Below, one piece after another: positions 25,119-33,907 of a DNA stretch of 64,000 nt. The position numbers and the translations under genes are program-made. Below the pieces are notes generated by a model. That model ran no database searches. It worked only from the letters and a program-made list of their open reading frames with translations, and was not told the origin of the DNA. How positions within the stretch are numbered: the stretch's first letter is position 1; each line of letters starts with the position of its first letter. The stretch is from Streptomyces sp. 6-11-2. Its GTDB lineage: Bacteria; Actinomycetota; Actinomycetes; Streptomycetales; Streptomycetaceae. Where the stretch lies: assembly GCF_006540305.1 (NCBI RefSeq), contig NZ_BJOR01000001.1, positions 4,464,001 through 4,528,000 of the forward strand, in the 5' to 3' direction.

Positions 25119-27053
25119 CTAAGGGACCTTCACCCACTGCGCCTCGCTCGGCGTCCCCTGGTCGTCGTCGACGAACAGCATGTACCACCCCGACTGCACC
25201 AGGTTCCGGCTTCCCGGCACCGTCACCGTGATCTTGTCGCCGGACGTGGTGAAGTCCAGCGCGATCGAGCGCTGGTCGACGTCCGTGACATGCGTGGAGG
25301 CACTCGGGCGGATCAGCCGGACTTTCTTGATCGTGCCGGCGTGCTGCGAGGTGAACGTGCCGGAGGCGCCCCGGGCGATGGTCCGCGGGCCGCCCGACAG
25401 CGAGGGCCGCGCGTCCCGGTACAGATACGGCGGCGTGTAGATCTCGACGCGCTGCTCGAACGTGCCGGGCTTGGTGTTGGCCTTGTCGCCGTAGAGCGAG
25501 TCGGAGCCGAAGAACATCACCCGGCCGTCCGGCAGCAGGATCGAGCCGGCGTGGTAGTTGCGGCCCACCAGCGGGTCGGCGACCCGCCTGAAAGTGTTGG
25601 TCCCCGGGTCGTAGAGCCGGGCCTGGAGGATGTTGGAGTCGCCGCGGCCCCGGTAGTCCTCGGAGCCGCCCGAGACCAGGATGGAGTCGTCGGGCAGGAC
25701 CGAGGACTGCGGGTAGCGGGTGCCCTTCTCCAGCGTCGGACCGTCCGTGAAGCGCGGGTTCTTCGCCTTCAGGTCGATGATGCGGGTCTTCCTGCTGGCC
25801 AGCTGGGACTCGCCGACCCCGCCGCCGCCGATCACCATGAACCGCTCGTCCTGCGCGGGCGGCAGCAGGACCGTGCCGGAGGTCTCCATCATCTGCGGGT
25901 CGCTCAGGCCGGGCAGCTCGGTGAACTTGTTGGTGTCCACGTCCCAGACGCCCGGGTCGCGGCCCACGTCGGCCGGTCCGTAGCCCGCGTTGGAGCCGGA
26001 GTAGAACAGCTTGCCGTTCCGCAGCAGGAACAGCGCCGGGTAGGTCGGGAACTGACGGTCCTTCGGTGTGTACGTCCACTTCTTGGTCTTGGGGTCGAAG
26101 ACCTCGTTCTTGCCCGGGACCAGTTGGCCGATGTCGTCGAGGCCGGAGACGCTGAGGATCTTCCCGTCGCTCAGGGTGGCGAGCGTCGGGTACCAGCGGG
26201 CCTCGTTCATCGGGTCGACCTTGATGTACTTCTCGGCGACCGGGTCGAACTCGTAGGCGTCCCGGATCCCCTGGAAGTCCTTCTTGTCCAGGGCGAGCTT
26301 CTCCGCGATGCCGTACGTGTTGCGGGCGTCGTCGCCGGACAGGCCCTGGATCCGGTAGTTGTCCTGGGTGCCCGTCTCGTACCGGGCGCCGCTCTTCTGC
26401 GCCTCGACGTAGATGCGGCCCAGGCCCGGGCTGTTGCCCAGGAACCTGCCGGCCTGGTCGAAGTTCTTCTTGGCGCGCGGTACCAGCACCGGGTCCTTGG
26501 AGACGAACGTCTTGCCGTTCTCCCCGCCGGTGAACCTCGTGCCCGCGGGCAGCGTGATCGGCTTGTCCGGGTTCTCGTTGTGGACGATCATCAGGCCGCC
26601 GGCCTTGGTGACGTCGCCCTGGAGCTTCTCGTACCGCTTGGTGCCGCCGGCGATCAGGATGTTGCCGTTGGCGAGCTGGGTGTGGCCCGTGCAGAACAGG
26701 TCCTCCGGCGTGGGCACCTTCTTGATGGTGCCCTTGACCGGGTCCCAGATACGGGTGTCGAACTGCCGTGCGTCGAAGTTCTTCTTGTTGTTGCCGGAGC
26801 CCGCGACCATCAGCACCTTGCCCGTGTGCAGCAGCACGGCGTGGATGGTGTTCTGCCGGTACTCCTCGGGGAACTCGACGATCTTCCAGCGGCCGTTCTC
26901 GGCCTTGTACTCGGGCTTGTTGATCTTGTACTGGTGGTAGCGCTCCGTGCCGAAGCGGTAGAGCCACGGCCCGTTCATTCCGGCCAGAGCGACTACCACC
27001 ACCGCGCCGATCCCGAGCCGTCGGGCGCGCCGGAGGCCGGCCTGGTCCTTCAT
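25119..27053 (-). CDS. glxA: GlxA mono-copper radical oxidase (galactose-oxidase-like)
   Basis: A 644-aa protein anchored by an N-terminal segment (about residues 11-26, GIGAVVVVALAGMNG). The rest is a seven-bladed kelch-like propeller with a C-terminal beta domain. Cys121 in EDLFCTGH and Tyr288 in EARWYPTL are the likely thioether pair. The axial Tyr-His is in GRNYHAGSILLPDGR and the second His in ASTHVTDVDQRSIAL, as in galactose oxidase. GlxA oxidises the glycan made by CslA, and copper loading and maturation are required for tip growth and development in S. lividans. It overlaps cslA by 4 bp (ATGA), so it is translated with it. Confidence 0.92.
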   Translation of the reverse strand: MKDQAGLRRARRLGIGAVVVVALAGMNGPWLYRFGTERYHQYKINKPEYKAENGRWKIVEFPEEYRQNTIHAVLLHTGKVLMVAGSGNNKKNFDARQFDTRIWDPVKGTIKKVPTPEDLFCTGHTQLANGNILIAGGTKRYEKLQGDVTKAGGLMIVHNENPDKPITLPAGTRFTGGENGKTFVSKDPVLVPRAKKNFDQAGRFLGNSPGLGRIYVEAQKSGARYETGTQDNYRIQGLSGDDARNTYGIAEKLALDKKDFQGIRDAYEFDPVAEKYIKVDPMNEARWYPTLATLSDGKILSVSGLDDIGQLVPGKNEVFDPKTKKWTYTPKDRQFPTYPALFLLRNGKLFYSGSNAGYGPADVGRDPGVWDVDTNKFTELPGLSDPQMMETSGTVLLPPAQDERFMVIGGGGVGESQLASRKTRIIDLKAKNPRFTDGPTLEKGTRYPQSSVLPDDSILVSGGSEDYRGRGDSNILQARLYDPGTNTFRRVADPLVGRNYHAGSILLPDGRVMFFGSDSLYGDKANTKPGTFEQRVEIYTPPYLYRDARPSLSGGPRTIARGASGTFTSQHAGTIKKVRLIRPSASTHVTDVDQRSIALDFTTSGDKITVTVPGSRNLVQSGWYMLFVDDDQGTPSEAQWVKVP

Positions 27054-29074
27054 TCCTTATGTCCCCCCAGTCCACCGAGGGCGATCTGCATGGTGTGCTC
27101 GCCCGTCGTCCCATCCGTTCCGGCCCAACTCGGCCCCTGCCGCTCCGCGCTGCCCGGCGCGTGTCCCGGCGGTACCTCCGCCGCCGGGACCGGCATCCCC
27201 CGGGCCGGTGTGTGTGCCCGGTGCGGGTGTGCCGGGACCGCGTCCCGCGGCTCCGGAGCGGCGGCCGCGGACGCCTGCTTGCGCCGCTCCTGCCGCAGCG
27301 TCCACCGCCAGGCGAAGATCGGTGCGGCGGTGATGAGCATGGCGAACGTGGCCCAGGTGATCATCGCCGGGTGTGAGTGCCCGAGGGCGAAACCCGCGAC
27401 GAGCGAGCCGCCGAAGACCAGGATGAAGAACCAGTGGATGCGGAACGTCCCGAACAGCGTGTCGGGGCTCGCCGACTCGCCCTTCGGGGTCACCACGAAC
27501 TTGCTCTTTCGCCGCAGCACGGCGTCCATCAGCGAGCGCGCGTAGACCGGCGCGGACAGCGCCGACATCACCATGCCGGCCACCCCGCCGGAGCCCTCCG
27601 GCTCGTGCGGCGAGACGTTGTGCCGGCGGTTCCAGACGTACAGGCCGATCTGGAGCGCCGAGGCGTTGCCGTACAGCATCAGCCACACGGTCGGGTCGAT
27701 GTTCACGCCCGAGGCGCCGAGGCCCAGGAACAGCGCGCAGCTCAGCGCCGCCAGGATCCAGTTGAGGGCGGACATCGGGTAGAAGATGATCATCATCGTG
27801 TAGTTGAAGAGCTTGGCCGGCGGCAGGGTGCCGAAGCCCTTCCAGTACTGCTTGAGGATCGTCTCGTAGGTGCCCCGCGACCAGCGCAGCTGCTGGGTGA
27901 AGAAGTCCGTCCAGGCGTTCGGGCCCTCGCCGACCGCGAGCACGTCCGGGGTGTAGACCGACCTCCACTTGCGGCCGGTCGCCGGGTTCTTGGCGCGGTG
28001 CATCTCGAAGCCGGTGGCCATGTCCTCGGTGATCGAGTCGTACAGGCCGCCGATCTGCTTGAGCGCCTTGATCCGCACGGCGTTCGAGGTGCCGACGAAC
28101 ATCGGCGAGCCGTAGCGGTTGCCGGCCCGCTGGATCAGCGCGTGGAAGAGGAACTGCTGCGACTCGGCCGCCTTGGTGACGAACGTGTCGTAGTTGCCGT
28201 AGACCTGCGGGCCGATCACGAAGCCGACGTCGGGGTCGCGGAAGTACCCCAGCATCCGCTCCAGGTAGTTGGGCAGCGGCACGTGGTCGGTGTCGACGGA
28301 GGCGAAGAAGTCGTAGTCGTCGCCGTGCGCCTGGAGCCAGGCGTTGTAGTTGCCGTGCTTGGTCTTGGCGCGGTGCGGACCCTTGGGCTGGTTCCAGCGC
28401 TCGACGCCCTTGCGGCTGAAGTGGTGCACGCCCAGGCGCGCGCAGACTTCCTTCACCTCGGGGTCGTCGCCCTCGTCGAGCAGCCAGACGTGCAAGAGGC
28501 CCCGGTGGCGCAGCCGTACGGCGGCCTCCAGGGTTCTGGTCACCATCTCCAGCGGTTCCTTGCCGGGCACGAAGGAGGTCAGGAACGCGACCCGCGTGCC
28601 GGTCTCGGGCACCACCGGGACCGGGTCCCGGGCGACCAGGGTGGCGTGCGCGTTGGACAGCACGTTCATGCAGCGGAAGAACTCGATCAGGCCGATCGAG
28701 ACCAGCATCACCGCGTCGAGGGCCGGCAGGAAGTCGTAGGCCGGGTAGTCGCGTTCGGTCCAGTGCTTGGGCTGGAGCAGCCAGGCCAGCAGGACCAGCG
28801 ACAGCAGCGGCGCGGCGGCGAGCATCAGCGCGACCCGGATGCGGTGCGGCTCCTGCGAGATCAGCGAGCGGTACTGCACCGTGTACGGCTTGTCCGGGTC
28901 GGGCTCGGTGAGGGGGCCGGCCAGCCGGCTGTAGTGCTCGTAGTCGTATTTCGGCAGAGACTTCTTGATTCTGCGGAATGCCCCCGTGGTGCCGGTGCGG
29001 TGTCCCGGCATTCGTCGCCGGGTCGTCTCAGAAGGATCGGATTCGTGCCGGGCGCCCGTCGGCGTCGACGTCAT
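27050..29074 (-). CDS. cslA: CslA cellulose-synthase-like glycosyltransferase
   Basis: A 674-aa GT2 enzyme from ATG 29074 with GGGGGGA upstream. Two membrane segments come first (about 80-100 and 118-135). The catalytic domain has the D261xD in FASVDTDHVPLP, E350-D351 in SITEDMATG, and QQLRW (394-398), all conserved in processive beta-glycan synthases. Four or more membrane segments follow, with a Pro/Ala-rich tail. CslA makes a beta-1,4-glucan-like polymer at hyphal tips, and its loss in Streptomyces impairs aerial growth. The long leader carries a G-quadruplex motif. The overlapping glxA is downstream in the operon. Confidence 0.93.
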   Translation of the reverse strand: MTSTPTGARHESDPSETTRRRMPGHRTGTTGAFRRIKKSLPKYDYEHYSRLAGPLTEPDPDKPYTVQYRSLISQEPHRIRVALMLAAAPLLSLVLLAWLLQPKHWTERDYPAYDFLPALDAVMLVSIGLIEFFRCMNVLSNAHATLVARDPVPVVPETGTRVAFLTSFVPGKEPLEMVTRTLEAAVRLRHRGLLHVWLLDEGDDPEVKEVCARLGVHHFSRKGVERWNQPKGPHRAKTKHGNYNAWLQAHGDDYDFFASVDTDHVPLPNYLERMLGYFRDPDVGFVIGPQVYGNYDTFVTKAAESQQFLFHALIQRAGNRYGSPMFVGTSNAVRIKALKQIGGLYDSITEDMATGFEMHRAKNPATGRKWRSVYTPDVLAVGEGPNAWTDFFTQQLRWSRGTYETILKQYWKGFGTLPPAKLFNYTMMIIFYPMSALNWILAALSCALFLGLGASGVNIDPTVWLMLYGNASALQIGLYVWNRRHNVSPHEPEGSGGVAGMVMSALSAPVYARSLMDAVLRRKSKFVVTPKGESASPDTLFGTFRIHWFFILVFGGSLVAGFALGHSHPAMITWATFAMLITAAPIFAWRWTLRQERRKQASAAAAPEPRDAVPAHPHRAHTPARGMPVPAAEVPPGHAPGSAERQGPSWAGTDGTTGEHTMQIALGGLGGHKE

Positions 29075-29540
29075 GACTCATCCCCCCACACGCATGCGAG
29101 CGCGTGTTCGTCGGTTCCTTCGTCTGTTCGAGGCCCCCCTTGGCCCGTCACGGACGTTTGCGTGCCGGCCGCGGGTCACCAGGTCGGTCCCACCTCGGAG
29201 ACAGGCACCGCGGCACGCCGGTTGCATGGCCGCCCCCCGCGGCGGCCGTCGACGCGCGGGAGTCACGGCTCACCGCGCGGCCGGGCAACCGGCTCCTACA
29301 ACCCCCCAACACCCCCCAACATCCCCAACGCCCCCCAAGTGCCGCCAAAGGGCGGCAGCTTGACATCCAGGGTTCTACGGTGTTCAGCATGATCGCAAGA
29401 CGCGAAACTCGGAGTTTACCGGCCATACGCGCGCATTGCGGAGAGGGGGTGCGACGAGGGGTGCGACACCCTGCGCCGCCCGCTCTTCCGTACGGCTGAG
29501 ACGGGAGAGGTGTTCAGCCGGGGCGGGAGGAACCGGCAAA
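29075..29540. other. long intergenic leader of cslA with C/G-tract block
   Basis: There is no convincing gene in this roughly 465-bp gap. From 29297 to 29340 the plus strand is AACCCCCC-type repeats. An inverted GCCGCC...GGCGGC lies at 29341-29356, and a TTGACA occurs at 29360 on the plus strand. The cslA promoter is expected here, but I cannot place its start site. Confidence 0.6.
29302..29336 (-). promoter_or_regulatory. putative G-quadruplex motif in the cslA leader
   Basis: On the minus strand there are four G tracts of six, four, six and six, separated by loops of 4, 5 and 4 bases. That fits the standard quadruplex pattern and lies about 230 bases before the cslA start on the coding strand. 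In the RNA it could block or regulate ribosome movement or transcription. No family of riboswitch is recognised. Confidence 0.6.
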
Positions 29541-29581
29541 AGGTGAAGGCGAGCCCGGTCCTGTGGACCGGGCTCGCCTTC
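29541..29581 (-). terminator. terminator of the first tRNA-Lys
   Basis: A perfect 17-bp stem (GAAGGCGAGCCCGGTCC and its complement) with a 3-base loop, followed on the minus strand by CACCTTTTG. It ends transcription reading leftwards from the tRNA at 29589. Confidence 0.85.
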
Positions 29582-29588
29582 GTCGTGG

Positions 29589-29662
29589 TGCGCCGCCAGG
29601 GACTCGAACCCCGGACCCGCTGATTAAGAGTCAGCTGCTCTAACCAACTGAGCTAGCGGCGC
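29589..29662 (-). tRNA. tRNA-Lys (anticodon CUU), copy 1
   Basis: A 74-nt gene without encoded CCA. Acceptor stem GCGCCGC/GCGGCGC, D arm GCTC/GAGC, anticodon arm GCTGA-CTCTTAA-TCAGC with CTT, and T arm CGGGG-TTCGAGT-CCCTG. It is identical over its whole length to the copies at 33702 and 48568. Confidence 0.95.
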
Positions 29663-29848
29663 CTGCTGACATCGTCCACTTTACATGACCTCCGGAGGTC
29701 CCCCGGCCATCCGCGCCCGGTGGGCGGGGCCGCTGGAGCCGTCCTGTACATCATTCGGACCGTCAATGTTCGCGTCCGGTGGACAGTTGTGGCAATGATC
29801 AACGTGCACAGATCCGGATATGTACTGATGAAGTGTGAGGAAGATCGC

Positions 29849-31141
29849 ATGAAGTCTCCGGTGTTCGAGGACATCGACCCCGCGAGCGACTGCGACTGCC
29901 CCGGGTGCGTGCGCGGGCGTGGCCTCTCCCGCTCCCCCGCCGCCCGCACCCCGGTCCGTCCGGCCGCCGCGCATCGCGCGCTGGTCGTGGCGGCCGTCAC
30001 CGCGGCCGCCCTCGGCGCGGGCCAGGCGCCACCGGCGGCGGCAGCCACCCTCACCGCCGGCCGGCTGCCCGGGCCGCCGGCCCAGCAGCCCCGGGCCGAG
30101 GAGGTCAAGACCCCGCAGGGAGCCGCGGGCGCGCTGTTCGGGCGGGAGGGGCCGGCCAAGGCGGGGGAGCAGTTCGCGATCGGCGCGACCACCCGGTCGC
30201 AGATCGTCAGCCGGGCCAAGAAGTGGCTGGACGCCCGGGTGCCGTACAGCATGAACCGCTTCTGGCGTGACGGATACCGCCAGGACTGCTCCGGCTTCGT
30301 CTCGATGGCCTGGAACCTGCCGCGCAACGAGTGGACCGGCAGCCTCGGCCAGTACGCGGCGCGGATCACCAAGGGGCAGCTCCAACCCGGCGACATCCTG
30401 CTCTTCCACAATCCCGACAACCCTCAGAAGGGCTCACACGTGGTGCTCTTCGGCGGCTGGACCAACCAGCGGCACACCTCCTACATCGCCTACGAGCAGG
30501 CGCCGCCGCACACCCGCAGCAGGACGACCCCGTACGCGTACTGGACCAACTCCAAGCGCTACATCCCCTACCGCTACAAGGGCGTCACCCGGGGCGTGGC
30601 CGGCCTCGCCGCGGCGCCGCCCGCGCCGTACCCGGGAGCGGCGTACTTCGGCCCCGGCGCCAACAACCCCCATGTCACCCGGCTCGGCCGGATGCTCGCC
30701 GCCCGCGGCGGCGCCTCCTACTACACCAAGGGGCCCGGCCCGCGCTGGTCGGAGGCGGACCGGCGGGCCACCCAGGCCTTCCAGCGCGCCCAGGGCTGGA
30801 CCGGGGCGGCCGCGGACGGGCTGCCGGGGCCGGGGACATGGCAGCTGCTGGTGACCGGGAAGGGCAAGGACATCCGGGCCGCGGCCCCCGCCTCGCACGG
30901 GGTGCCCGGCTATCCGGGGCAGGGGATGTTCCGGCCCGGTGCCGAGAACCGGTATGTCACCGAGCTGGGCCGGCAGCTGGTGAGGAAGGGGTACGGCCGG
31001 TTCTACACCAACGGGCCGGGGCCGCGCTGGTCGGACGCGGACCGGCGGGCCGTCGAGGCCTTCCAGCGCGCCCAGGGGTGGCGGGGCGGCGCGGCGGACG
31101 GCCGGCCGGGGCCCGAGACCTGGCGCCGGCTCTTCGCATGA
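29849..31141 (+). CDS. NlpC/P60-like cell-wall peptidase with two peptidoglycan-binding domains
   Basis: The 430-aa protein starts at ATG 29849 (GAGGAAG upstream; ATG 29828 also in frame). An unusual Cys-rich N terminus reads DIDPASDCDCPGCVRGRG, followed by a hydrophobic stretch near 45-65. The papain-like peptidase domain has Cys147 in QDCSGFVSMAWN and His197 in GSHVVLFGGW. Two peptidoglycan-binding repeats follow, at about 270-335 and 355-425 (YYTKGPGPRWSEADRRATQA; FYTNGPGPRWSDADRRAVEA). It probably cuts stem peptides. Its place beside SPFH and LPMO genes near cslA suits tip-wall remodelling. Confidence 0.85.
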   Translation: MKSPVFEDIDPASDCDCPGCVRGRGLSRSPAARTPVRPAAAHRALVVAAVTAAALGAGQAPPAAAATLTAGRLPGPPAQQPRAEEVKTPQGAAGALFGREGPAKAGEQFAIGATTRSQIVSRAKKWLDARVPYSMNRFWRDGYRQDCSGFVSMAWNLPRNEWTGSLGQYAARITKGQLQPGDILLFHNPDNPQKGSHVVLFGGWTNQRHTSYIAYEQAPPHTRSRTTPYAYWTNSKRYIPYRYKGVTRGVAGLAAAPPAPYPGAAYFGPGANNPHVTRLGRMLAARGGASYYTKGPGPRWSEADRRATQAFQRAQGWTGAAADGLPGPGTWQLLVTGKGKDIRAAAPASHGVPGYPGQGMFRPGAENRYVTELGRQLVRKGYGRFYTNGPGPRWSDADRRAVEAFQRAQGWRGGAADGRPGPETWRRLFA

Positions 31142-31214
31142 CCGCGGCCCCGGAGGGGCCGCCGATCCACCGTACGAACGTCTGAACCATCTGGCGCGGA
31201 GGCTGGAGGCAGGT

Positions 31215-32360
31215 ATGAGTACGACCACGTCCCCCACACCCGAATACGACGGGCGCGAGGCGATGATGGCCCCGGACGGCTGGGCGGGCCGCTGCGTCCC
31301 CCGGCTCATCCACAACGAGGGGACCACGGAGATCCCCGTCCATCTGCTGTTCCGCGACGACGCCGACACGATCCCGCTGCCGGTCACGCCCGCGGTGGTG
31401 GGCAGCAGGAAGGGCGGCGGTGAGCAGCCGCGGCTGGGGCACGGGCGCCGGGCGCCCGCGCCGGCCCGCCCGGTGCCGGAGATCGACTCCGACCTGGTGG
31501 AGCGCCCGGCGGCGGTGCTGCCCGGGGCGGCCGGGGTGCTGGCCGGGGCCTGCGGGGCGGCGGGCTGTGTGCTCACCTCGTGGTGGGCCGGGGTGCTGCC
31601 GGGCATCGCGGCGCACGTGCTGGGGCTGCCGGCGTCCGCGGGGGCCGGACTCGGCGGACCGCAGTGGGCCGCGTACGCCGGGGCGGGGGCGCTCGCCCTG
31701 TTCGGCTTCGGCGGGCTGGCCCGGGGCCGGACCGGGCGGGCCTGGGTGCTCGGCCTGTTCGGCCGCTACCGGGGGACCGTCCGGCGCACCGGGCTGCTGT
31801 GGCTCAATCCGCTGATGCCGCGCCGCCGGATCGACGTCCGGCTGCGGCACTGGCGCAGCGAGCCGATGCCGGCCGCCGACACCGGCGGGGTCGCGCTGCG
31901 GGTGGTGGCGCTGGTGGTGTGGCGGGTGCGGGACACCGCGCGGGCCGCGCTCGGGATCGACGACCACGAGACGTACCTGCGCGAATGCGTCGAGGCGGCG
32001 CTGGCCCGGGTTCCGATGGACCCGCCGGGCGGCGCGCGGGGGACGGCGGCCACCGCGGACACGCTGACCCGGCTGGTGAAGCGGGAGGTGGCGCCGGTCG
32101 GTCTGGAGGTGTTCTCGGTCCAGCCGGTCCGGGTCGAGTACGCGCCGGAGATCGCCGCCGCCATGCACCGGCGCAGCGTCGCCGCACTGGACGCGCGGCA
32201 CCGGGCGAACGTGCTCACCTCGGTGGTGGACTCGGTGGAGGACACGGTGACCCGGCTGACCACCAGGGGTCTTGTCGACCTCGACGACTACGAACGCAAG
32301 CTGCTGGTACGGGACTTGACGGTGGCGTTCTGCGCGGGAGGCCGGGAGCCGGGGTCGTGA
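31215..32360 (+). CDS. SPFH/Band 7 domain membrane protein
   Basis: A 381-aa protein with two hydrophobic segments near residues 98-138 and 155-168 (AGVLAGACGAAGCVLTSWWA; AAYAGAGALALFGFGGLARG). An SPFH domain follows (LNPLMPRRRIDVRLRHWRSE, RVVALVVWRVRDTARAALGI, APVGLEVFSVQPVRVEYAPE). SPFH proteins form membrane microdomain scaffolds that organise proteases or secretion. It starts at ATG 31215, 74 bp after the wall peptidase, probably in the same transcript. Its N-terminal region includes RLIHNEGTTEIPVHLLFRDD, common to streptomycete homologs. Confidence 0.82.
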   Translation: MSTTTSPTPEYDGREAMMAPDGWAGRCVPRLIHNEGTTEIPVHLLFRDDADTIPLPVTPAVVGSRKGGGEQPRLGHGRRAPAPARPVPEIDSDLVERPAAVLPGAAGVLAGACGAAGCVLTSWWAGVLPGIAAHVLGLPASAGAGLGGPQWAAYAGAGALALFGFGGLARGRTGRAWVLGLFGRYRGTVRRTGLLWLNPLMPRRRIDVRLRHWRSEPMPAADTGGVALRVVALVVWRVRDTARAALGIDDHETYLRECVEAALARVPMDPPGGARGTAATADTLTRLVKREVAPVGLEVFSVQPVRVEYAPEIAAAMHRRSVAALDARHRANVLTSVVDSVEDTVTRLTTRGLVDLDDYERKLLVRDLTVAFCAGGREPGS

Positions 32361-32438
32361 CGGGGACGGCGTGACGGGGGTGGGGGAGGTCGCGTCTTTG
32401 GTATGGACATGTTCAAGTAACGGCAATAGCCTGAACTT

Positions 32439-32448
32439 GGTCTAGACC
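32439..32448. promoter_or_regulatory. DasR-like operator before the LPMO gene
   Basis: GGTCTAGACC is the perfect palindromic core of the DasR-responsive element, flanked by ACTT and TGCA. It lies 45 bp before the ATG of the LPMO gene. DasR represses chitin and N-acetylglucosamine genes, so induction by that sugar is expected. Confidence 0.7.
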
Positions 32449-32492
32449 TGCACAGCTCACTGAACCTCCCCCACGTCTCCAGGAGCGGCAGT

Positions 32493-33098
32493 ATGCGCAC
32501 CAAGGCCAAGATCTCCGCAGCCGTGCTCGGCCTCGCGACCGCCGGAGCCTTCGTGCTCTCCACCGGCGGCGCCAGCAGTCACGGCTACACCGACCTGCCC
32601 ATCAGCCGGCAGAAGCTCTGCAACAACGGAACCGTCGCCAACTGCGGCGACATCCAGTGGGAGCCGCAGAGCGTCGAGGGCCCGAAGGGCTTCCCGGCCT
32701 CCGGGGCGGCCGACGGACAGCTCTGTTCCGGGAACAACACCCGGTTCAGCCAGCTCGACAGCCCCAAGACCCCCTCGGGCGGCGCCTGGCCGACCACCAA
32801 GGTCAACGGCGGCCAGAGCTACACCTTCCGCTGGCAGTTCACGGCCATGCACGCCACGACGGACTTCAAGTACTACGTGACCAAGCAGGGCTGGAACCAG
32901 AACCACGCCCTGGCCCGCGCCGACCTGAACACGACCCCGTTCCTGACGGTGCCCTACAACGGACAGCGTCCGCCGTCCACCCTCAGCCACAGCGGCACCC
33001 TGCCCTCCGGACTGAGCGGCCACCACGTCATCCTCGCGGTCTGGACGATCGCCGACACGGGCAACGCGTTCTACGCCTGCTCCGACGTCACGTTCTGA
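32493..33098 (+). CDS. lytic polysaccharide monooxygenase, AA10
   Basis: A 201-aa secreted enzyme. The signal peptide is cut before His30 (ASS|HGYTD), which with His120 (TAMHATTDFKYY) forms the copper histidine brace. NAFYACSDV near the C terminus carries the axial aromatic residue. AA10 LPMOs oxidatively cleave chitin or cellulose and may deposit on the wall. It is short, with no extra binding domain. It is about 3 kb from cslA on the opposite strand, and in S. lividans an LPMO near cslA (I recall LpmP) is linked to tip glycan processing. A DasR-like box precedes it. Confidence 0.92.
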   Translation: MRTKAKISAAVLGLATAGAFVLSTGGASSHGYTDLPISRQKLCNNGTVANCGDIQWEPQSVEGPKGFPASGAADGQLCSGNNTRFSQLDSPKTPSGGAWPTTKVNGGQSYTFRWQFTAMHATTDFKYYVTKQGWNQNHALARADLNTTPFLTVPYNGQRPPSTLSHSGTLPSGLSGHHVILAVWTIADTGNAFYACSDVTF

Positions 33099-33196
33099 GC
33101 GCGGATCTGAGCATTCCCTGAGCCGCCGGGCCGGCCGGCGTGGGTAGATTCCCCCACGCCGGCCGATCACGGCGGCACCGGAGTTCGGGGGATCTC

Positions 33197-33658
33197 ATGG
33201 AAGTGCTGTTCTACGTTGTGCCGCTGCTCATGATCGGCACCGCGGTCCTCCTGCTGACCAGAGTCGTCCGCCGTGCCCGGGAGGTGCGCAGCGCCTGGGG
33301 CAGCGGGCTCACGGCCGAGGCGCGGTGTCTGCGGACGTACACCACGACCAGCGGCGGCGGGGAGACCATGGTGAGCACGACGCTGCACCACGTTTACGAG
33401 TTCACCACGCGTGACGGCCGCAGCGTCCGGTTCGAGGAGAGCAACGGACCCGCGACGGTCGTCGAGGGCGACATCGTCACCGTGCACTACGTGGCGGAGC
33501 GGCCGGAGCGGGCGACGGCCCACGCCCCGGCACGCGGGAAGCTCGCGGCGGAATCGGGCTGCCTGCTGGCTTTCCTGGGCGTGTTCATCACCGGCTGCGT
33601 GATCTTCATGGTCGTCGTCCACGTGTTCTTCTCGACGGCGGACGCCTTCTTTCCGTAG
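33197..33658 (+). CDS. DUF3592-like membrane protein
   Basis: The start is ATG 33197 after CGGGGG. The 153-aa protein has N- and C-terminal membrane segments (VLFYVVPLLMIGTAVLLLTR; CLLAFLGVFITGCVIFMVVV). A beta-rich middle (TAEARCLRTYTTTSGGGETM, then YEFTTRDGRSVRFEESNGPA) fits DUF3592. The function of such proteins is unknown. It lies between the LPMO gene and the second tRNA-Lys. Confidence 0.75.
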   Translation: MEVLFYVVPLLMIGTAVLLLTRVVRRAREVRSAWGSGLTAEARCLRTYTTTSGGGETMVSTTLHHVYEFTTRDGRSVRFEESNGPATVVEGDIVTVHYVAERPERATAHAPARGKLAAESGCLLAFLGVFITGCVIFMVVVHVFFSTADAFFP

Positions 33659-33664
33659 TCACGA

Positions 33665-33696
33665 GAAGGGCCCCTCGTGATCACGAGGGGCCCTTC
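33665..33696 (-). terminator. terminator of the second tRNA-Lys
   Basis: A perfect palindrome of 16+16 bases, GAAGGGCCCCTCGTGA with its complement, starts 6 bp beyond the 3' end of the tRNA at 33702. No long T tract is present, so it may also act for the plus-strand gene ending at 33658. Confidence 0.75.
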
Positions 33697-33701
33697 ATCC
33701 G

Positions 33702-33775
33702 TGCGCCGCCAGGGACTCGAACCCCGGACCCGCTGATTAAGAGTCAGCTGCTCTAACCAACTGAGCTAGCGGCGC
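33702..33775 (-). tRNA. tRNA-Lys (anticodon CUU), copy 2
   Basis: A 74-nt gene identical to copy 1, with acceptor stem GCGCCGC/GCGGCGC and anticodon CTT. It lies about 4.0 kb from copy 1 and about 14.8 kb from copy 3 in the same orientation. The flanks differ, so it is not part of a larger duplicated block. Confidence 0.95.
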
Positions 33776-33907
33776 ATGACTCCCGCCGTCCGCTTCCCGC
33801 GGCCGGCGACGAAGAAAATACTACCTGGTCCTCGGGGGTGCTACGACCACCCCGGAGGCCGGAGGCGCCGGGAGGGCCCGAAGGCCGCCGGCGCCCCGGA
33901 GCGGCCC

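Noticed and set aside
25290..27545. A 751-codon plus-strand open frame opposite glxA
   Set aside because: It is the antisense of glxA, whose copper-oxidase motifs are clear. High GC keeps such shadow frames open.
27377..29392. A 671-codon plus-strand open frame opposite cslA
   Set aside because: The minus strand carries the conserved synthase motifs (DxD, ED, QQLRW), so the antisense frame is only a shadow.
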